Assembly: GCF_030247185.1 (NCBI RefSeq)
Contig: NC_080571.1
Coordinates: 108,893,128-108,957,127 of the forward strand
Length of the DNA stretch: 64,000 bases
Direction: 5' to 3'
Source: Malaya genurostris
Lineage: Eukaryota > Arthropoda > Insecta > Diptera > Culicidae
Part shown: positions 51,801 through 57,800 of the stretch, one piece after another
Layout of the letters: the number at the start of each line of letters is the position of its first letter
Numbering within the stretch: the first letter of the stretch is position 1
Translations under genes and position numbers: made by a program
Notes under the pieces: model-generated
Databases searched by the model: none
What the model was told of the DNA's origin: nothing
What the model saw: only the letters and a program-made list of their open reading frames with translations

Positions 51801-54800
51801 ATATGAGATGACTACTGGAATTTAGATGAATTCCGTTACCCTTTTGTCGTGAATACGACTTACTTTACTATGGCGCGCCTTTTCAATATTTACCCTCTGA
51901 GAGAGTGATAAGTTTTTGATCGTGAATATCTCTTGTTGTTCAGTTGTATAAAATAATCACAAAAAATTCAAAATCAAAGTTCTCTGAAATATTTGGTATC
52001 AACGAGTATTAAAGAAGAAAACTCATGGCATTTGATATATTTCCTTCATTCTAGCCGGTTGGCTCAGGCCCAGAGCTCAGTTCAGTATTCAATCATTTGT
52101 GGAACATTCGCAGAACCAGTTTCGCTTCAAACAGGAGCGATTTCGTCATCCTGCTGCTGGTCGTTTGCATTGGAGAAAAATACAACGAACAGTGAACAAC
52201 GATGGGGAACATTATGCAAAGCAGCCCTTCTAATGGATCTAAATGTTATCTAAAGAACTATTAGAATTAATTATCTATTGAAATATGCAAATCGAAAGTG
52301 AATATAATCAGTTTAGAGATGGTTTACATTTTGATAGATTCTAAATTCGCATTTTTGTCGTGAATACGTCTCACGTTACTATTGGGCGCCTATTCATAAT
52401 TTACCATATGGTTGATTGATAAGTTTTTGATCGTGAATATCTCGTATTTTATTTAACGTATCAACATATTTTTTCTCTAAGTCATCGGAGATAAGATCAG
52501 CAGCTTGGAATATATTTTTCAGTTGTACGACATGACCACAAATAACCCGATTTTGATGCTAAGTTCATTGCGTAGTTTAGTCCAATTCTATAAATTCTGC
52601 GTAGGTCCTAAATCCAATTCTAGAATTCAGTTCCAAAATTTAGTTTTAGATTCCACGGACAGATTTCTTTCCTAAATCCAGCTCTGAAATTCAATACCTC
52701 GTTCAGAATCCAGCGCCAGAATCGAGTTCCAGAAGTCTGGAACTGAAATCGAATTTCAGAACTTGATTATAAACCAGGATTTTGATTCTAGATCTGGACC
52801 CGGAAATTTCGGAAATATATTCTAGACTTGGATTTGAATTGTGAAACAGAATGCTGAAGTTGAAACTGAGGTTCTGTTCAGAACTTCTTCACAAAATCGG
52901 AGTTCAAATTTAGAGCCAGATTTCTGAACCTGAGTTCTGAACCAGAGACCAAAGTTCAGGGCCGGAAATCGGATCCAGAATTCAGTTCTTAAATGCATTC
53001 CGGAATCCAGGTTTATAATTCAGTTCCAGAATGCTGATCTAGAGTTTGGTTCCAAAATACAGTTCCATAATTCTATAAATTTAACTGAATTCAAGATTTA
53101 GATGATTTTTGAACTTTGTTCCGGATCATGATTCTAGAACTGAGTTTCGGAGCTGGATTTTGGATCCGAATTTGAAAACTTAATTCTGGATCAGAATTCT
53201 GTTGCAAACCAGCAGCCGGATCCAAACTTCGGTGTTCAGTCTCGAACCAGAATCCTCATCTCGAATCAAGTTCCAGAACACAAATTCAGTGATCAGATAA
53301 ACAATCCATATCTAGCCTTCTGTTTCAGAATGCAGTTCCAGAGTTCAGATTTATAATTCAGTTCCAGAATACAGTATCAAAATTGAGTTTAAGAATTCGG
53401 TTCAAGCATTCGGCTCAAAAATTCAGCTCCAGAATTCCAGGTCCAGAGTTAAGATTCTTCAACATCAAAAAACCAGAACCATCCATTTGATTCGTATTCG
53501 CATTTTTGGTATTCAAAACAAAACACGACTTCCCACTAAACTTCGATTTTATTCATTTTTTTCTTTATCGTTTAAATTACGATTCGATTTTTCATTACCC
53601 TTATAATTCCAAGCGAAGTTACTAATTTCATTTTGTGACTATCGACATTTATGAAACATGTAATGTTCAGGGAAGGAATCCCCTGCACAGGAAAGACCGG
53701 ATGTAGTCTGTTTTTCTCTCGAAATAGAAACATCCTTTCAACCAGGAGTAGCGCGCTAATTAGCGAATAAACATAGTTCAACTGCATTAATGTGAGGAAC
53801 CAAAAATAGAAAACAGTTTCCAGAAAGAGTGAAATTAAATTACTGAAGGAAAGCTGGGTGGCACCTAGAAGACTGTTGCATAGAGCTCTATGAGTCTGAA
53901 TGAGTGATCTTTTCGATGTTTATGTGAATAACAAAACATTGCAGTGAGGATTGGAGTTTAGTTGGGATGAGGTGTCAAGGTGTACAAACCACATTCTCCA
54001 TCTGTATAGATTTTACTAGACAGTCAGTTGTTATGGATGCGATTCTTTATATTCTTCCAATTCTGCACGAGACACAACTGCAAATGCGTTTACATCTAAC
54101 AGAAAATATTCGCTTTCTTACAAAAAAAAAGTCCCTCGAAACAGCAGTACATAAAAACTTTCCATGTCTTCTACTTGAAGTCATCAATTAAAGTCAATAT
54201 GATCAAGCCTAAAATTCCTAACACGATTTTCAAATACTAAATAGTAGTATAATAGATATAAATTGTACATCCCTAGTGGTGTAACTCGTGAGTGCCAGCT
54301 GTGACAATCAGTTTGCGGATTTGCTCCTGCCTGTGGTTTGCTCATCCTCTTCCTTTCTCTCGTAACGCTACTGTACAAGGAGCTCAAACACCCTCATCAA
54401 AGCGTATAAAATGTAAGCAAGTCTTCTAAGCACGCACAGTTCGCCACATTTATACATTGGATTTTATTTCTACGACGAGCGAAACTGATTAATTTGATCG
54501 ATACCGCAGTAACGGTTATGCAACACCGCACTTACCGGAATGAATATTACATCGAAATCAAACTGAGAAAATCGCAACTCTCTCACATTGATTTCAGCAT
54601 CCCTTATCCAAGGTCATTGTTAAACATTCATTAGCCTTGCGCTCCTCTGTGTAACGACACCTCACCAATACCGCGTTGTCAGAGAAAAATGGTTTGTCAA
54701 TGAATGTGTATTCCAACGTTTATGCTCATCTGCTTTGCCCGCCCCACAGGCACTGTATTGCGCGAGCTCCAGCAGAATTAAGGCAACAAATCACCACGCG

Positions 54801-57800
54801 TTCCCATCGAATTGCACTCGAAAGTCCAACACACGTACCAACGGTTCAGATGGTCAGCAGACTACACAATCTTTTTTTTTTTTTCTTTTGCTGCTGTTAC
54901 TGCAATATGTGCTCTTGTCTTTCTTTCCTGTCGAACCTTGTAAAACATAAAAGAGAACAAGTTTTCGATAACAACGAACTGATCGGGATGACGATAAAAA
55001 CGTAACCAACAGCAGCGTGCCATCCGGTGCAGCAACCTGAGCAGCATCACTACGATGATGGTAAAAATAATAACGTCAATGAAGAAATTTATAACAACAC
55101 ATAATTTATGAACGATACCCACAAAAGATACTGCAGTGTGATAGCCACTATTTCATACACAAACGGGTCCGCACAGATCCGGTTTTAGATTCAAAACAAA
55201 AAAAAACATCATTGAAAAATTTCGACGTTACTCTTTGCGACAACGTGCATGTTTAGATGACCCAAACAAAGCAGTGGTCCCATTTGCGGTTGTTGGCCGG
55301 AAAATTTATATGAAAATTGTTCCATTATCCAGTGCATTGCAGTTAATAAGTAACTCCATGTTCATCAACCAAAACAGTATCAGTGATTCCAGGACACCAT
55401 AACAGAGTTCTATATATTAATATTTGTTAGAATTCATTTCATTTTTCTTTTGTTTGTCTGTCTTTTGTCTGTCTATTTTCTCCATGCTTGACTACTGCCT
55501 GTCTTCTGTAGGTCTCTGCCTTCAGTTCGTCTTTTGTCTGTCTTTTATCTGTATTTTGTCTGTCTTCTGTCTGTCTTGTGTCTGTCTTTTGTCTGTCTTT
55601 TGTCTGTCTTCTATCTGTCTTCTGTCTGTCTTCTGTCTGTCTTCTGTCTGTCTTCTGTCTGTCTTCTGTCTGTCTTCTGTCTGTCTTCTGTCTGTCTTCT
55701 GTCTGTTTTCTGTCTGTCTTCTGTTTGTCTTCTGTCTGTCTTCTGTCTGTCTTCTGTCTGTCTTCTGTCTGTCTTCTGTCTGTCTTCTGTCTGTTTTCTG
55801 TCTGTCTTCTGTCTGTCTTCTGTCTGTCTTCTGTCTGTCTTCTGTCTGTCTTCTGTCTGTCTTCTGTCTGTCTTCTGTCTGTCTTCTGTCTGTCTTCTGT
55901 CTGTCTTCTGTCTGTCTTCTGTCTGTCTTCTGTCTGTCTTCTGTCTGTCTTCTGTCTGTCTTCTGTCTGTCTTCTGTCTGTCTTCTGTCTGTCTTCTGTC
56001 TGTCTTCTGTCTGTCTTCTGTCTGTCTTCTGTCTGTCTTCTGTCTGTCTTCTGTCTGTCTTCTGTCTGTCTTCTGTCTGTCTTCTGTCTGTCTTCTGTCT
56101 GTCTTCTGTCTGTCTTCTGTCTGTCTTCTGTCTGTCTTCTGTCTGTCTTCTGTCTGTCTTCTGTCTGTCTTCTGTCTGTCTTCTGTCTGTCTTCTGTCTT
56201 TCTTATGTCTTCCGTCGTTTCTTCCATCTTTATTCTTTATGCCATCTATCTTTATTTTGTCTGTATTCTGTCAGTCTTCTGTCTGTCTCTTGTCTGTCTT
56301 CTGCCTGTCATTTGTTTTTATTTTACTGTCTTCTGTATGTTTGCCTTCTGTTTGCCAGTCTTCTATCTTGTTTTACGTGTTTCCAAAAACAAGGAACAAC
56401 TAGCTTTTTAGAATTTCTTAATTGCTCTTATCAACTGTAAATACAATTGACCAACTGACTAAGTCGAACCTTCATTCTGTGATTATTCAAAGTTCTAAGG
56501 AGTAATTTGTTTTAATTTTAGAATTCTGCTTATCCAGATTATGAAACCGAAAATCCATAACTTCAAAATTAATTCCATTTATGACAATTCCATACCAATA
56601 ATTTTATCTTGAGCTCGAATAAGGAGTGTATCGAAAATAAGCTATCCACATTCATTTGTGTTGTACGCATTTTTTTGTAATGTTTTTTATGCTCAGATTA
56701 CTGGGCAATCGTGAAGAGGGCCTTCAAGAAGACTGGTAAGGCAGCTGGGAACATGCAGGAGTTCAAACAATATTTAGCTCAAGCGTCCAAAAAAATGCGA
56801 TGCAACACTGGACAAGTGTCGCAACTTGATGAAGAGCGTTCGATCAAAAGTTCGAAAATTCGTGAATTAATTTTCATCCGGTTTTCATTATGCTCAAGTT
56901 TAACCGCGTACAATAAAAGATCAATTCTTAGTTTGAATAAAATATCGTTTTTTATCATAATTTGAAAGAAAAATTTGTGGATAGTTTATTTTCGATACAC
57001 TCCTTAAAGGATTCGACCTGCCAAAATACATGTCAACATACTTCAAACATCTCCTAAACCGATATATCTAAGCCGGTTTTTTCGTAAAATTCGTTTATCG
57101 GAGCATTAATAAAAACATTTTCCCGCACTTTAAAACTAACGTAAAACCACTGCAATGATAAATGTTTGTTCATGTAACAATGGATGGAACCAAAAGCTTC
57201 GACTTAGAAACACTGGAAATTACCCAACAGTTCATTTTTTTTGCGTATAGGGTTAGTGTACCAATAGTCATCTAAAAAGATTTGCATGTTATTTTGCGGA
57301 TTACTCGACTTTTGCTCAACAAATTACGATAAAATCGAATACAATGTCTTCACTTCGAATACAATGCCACGGGAAACTTGAAGCGAATGGACCTATTTTC
57401 ACCTTTCCCATAGAGGTAATGGATCGAGTAGAGACTGCAGATCTCACTGTAGTTTATGGACAGTAATTCAAATCATGGAAATAATCAGAAAAAAATCTAT
57501 GAATTCAAGTAATTGAAAAATCATGTACTGTACTATCAAATAAATTAAAAAAAAGAGACTTATTGAAAATAGACCAGAAACACCTAATCAATAGGATTCA
57601 ATGCATCATTTTTCCTTCTTTCATACACTCCTTCATTCACAGAAATGATTTATCTAACTCTTTTAACTCGTCTGTCTACCGTTAAGTAAATGTCGTATGA
57701 AAAAATTACTCCTACACACGGTTTTGAACCCCCCACCACTTGACATAATTCGTTCAGGTAAAATTAGGGATTAAGAATAAAATATTTCAAATCAGAGATT

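Noticed and set aside
55424..56440. Long ORFs (up to 338 codons) on both strands
   Set aside because: They are produced by an 11-bp tandem repeat lacking stops in any frame. Composition is purely periodic.
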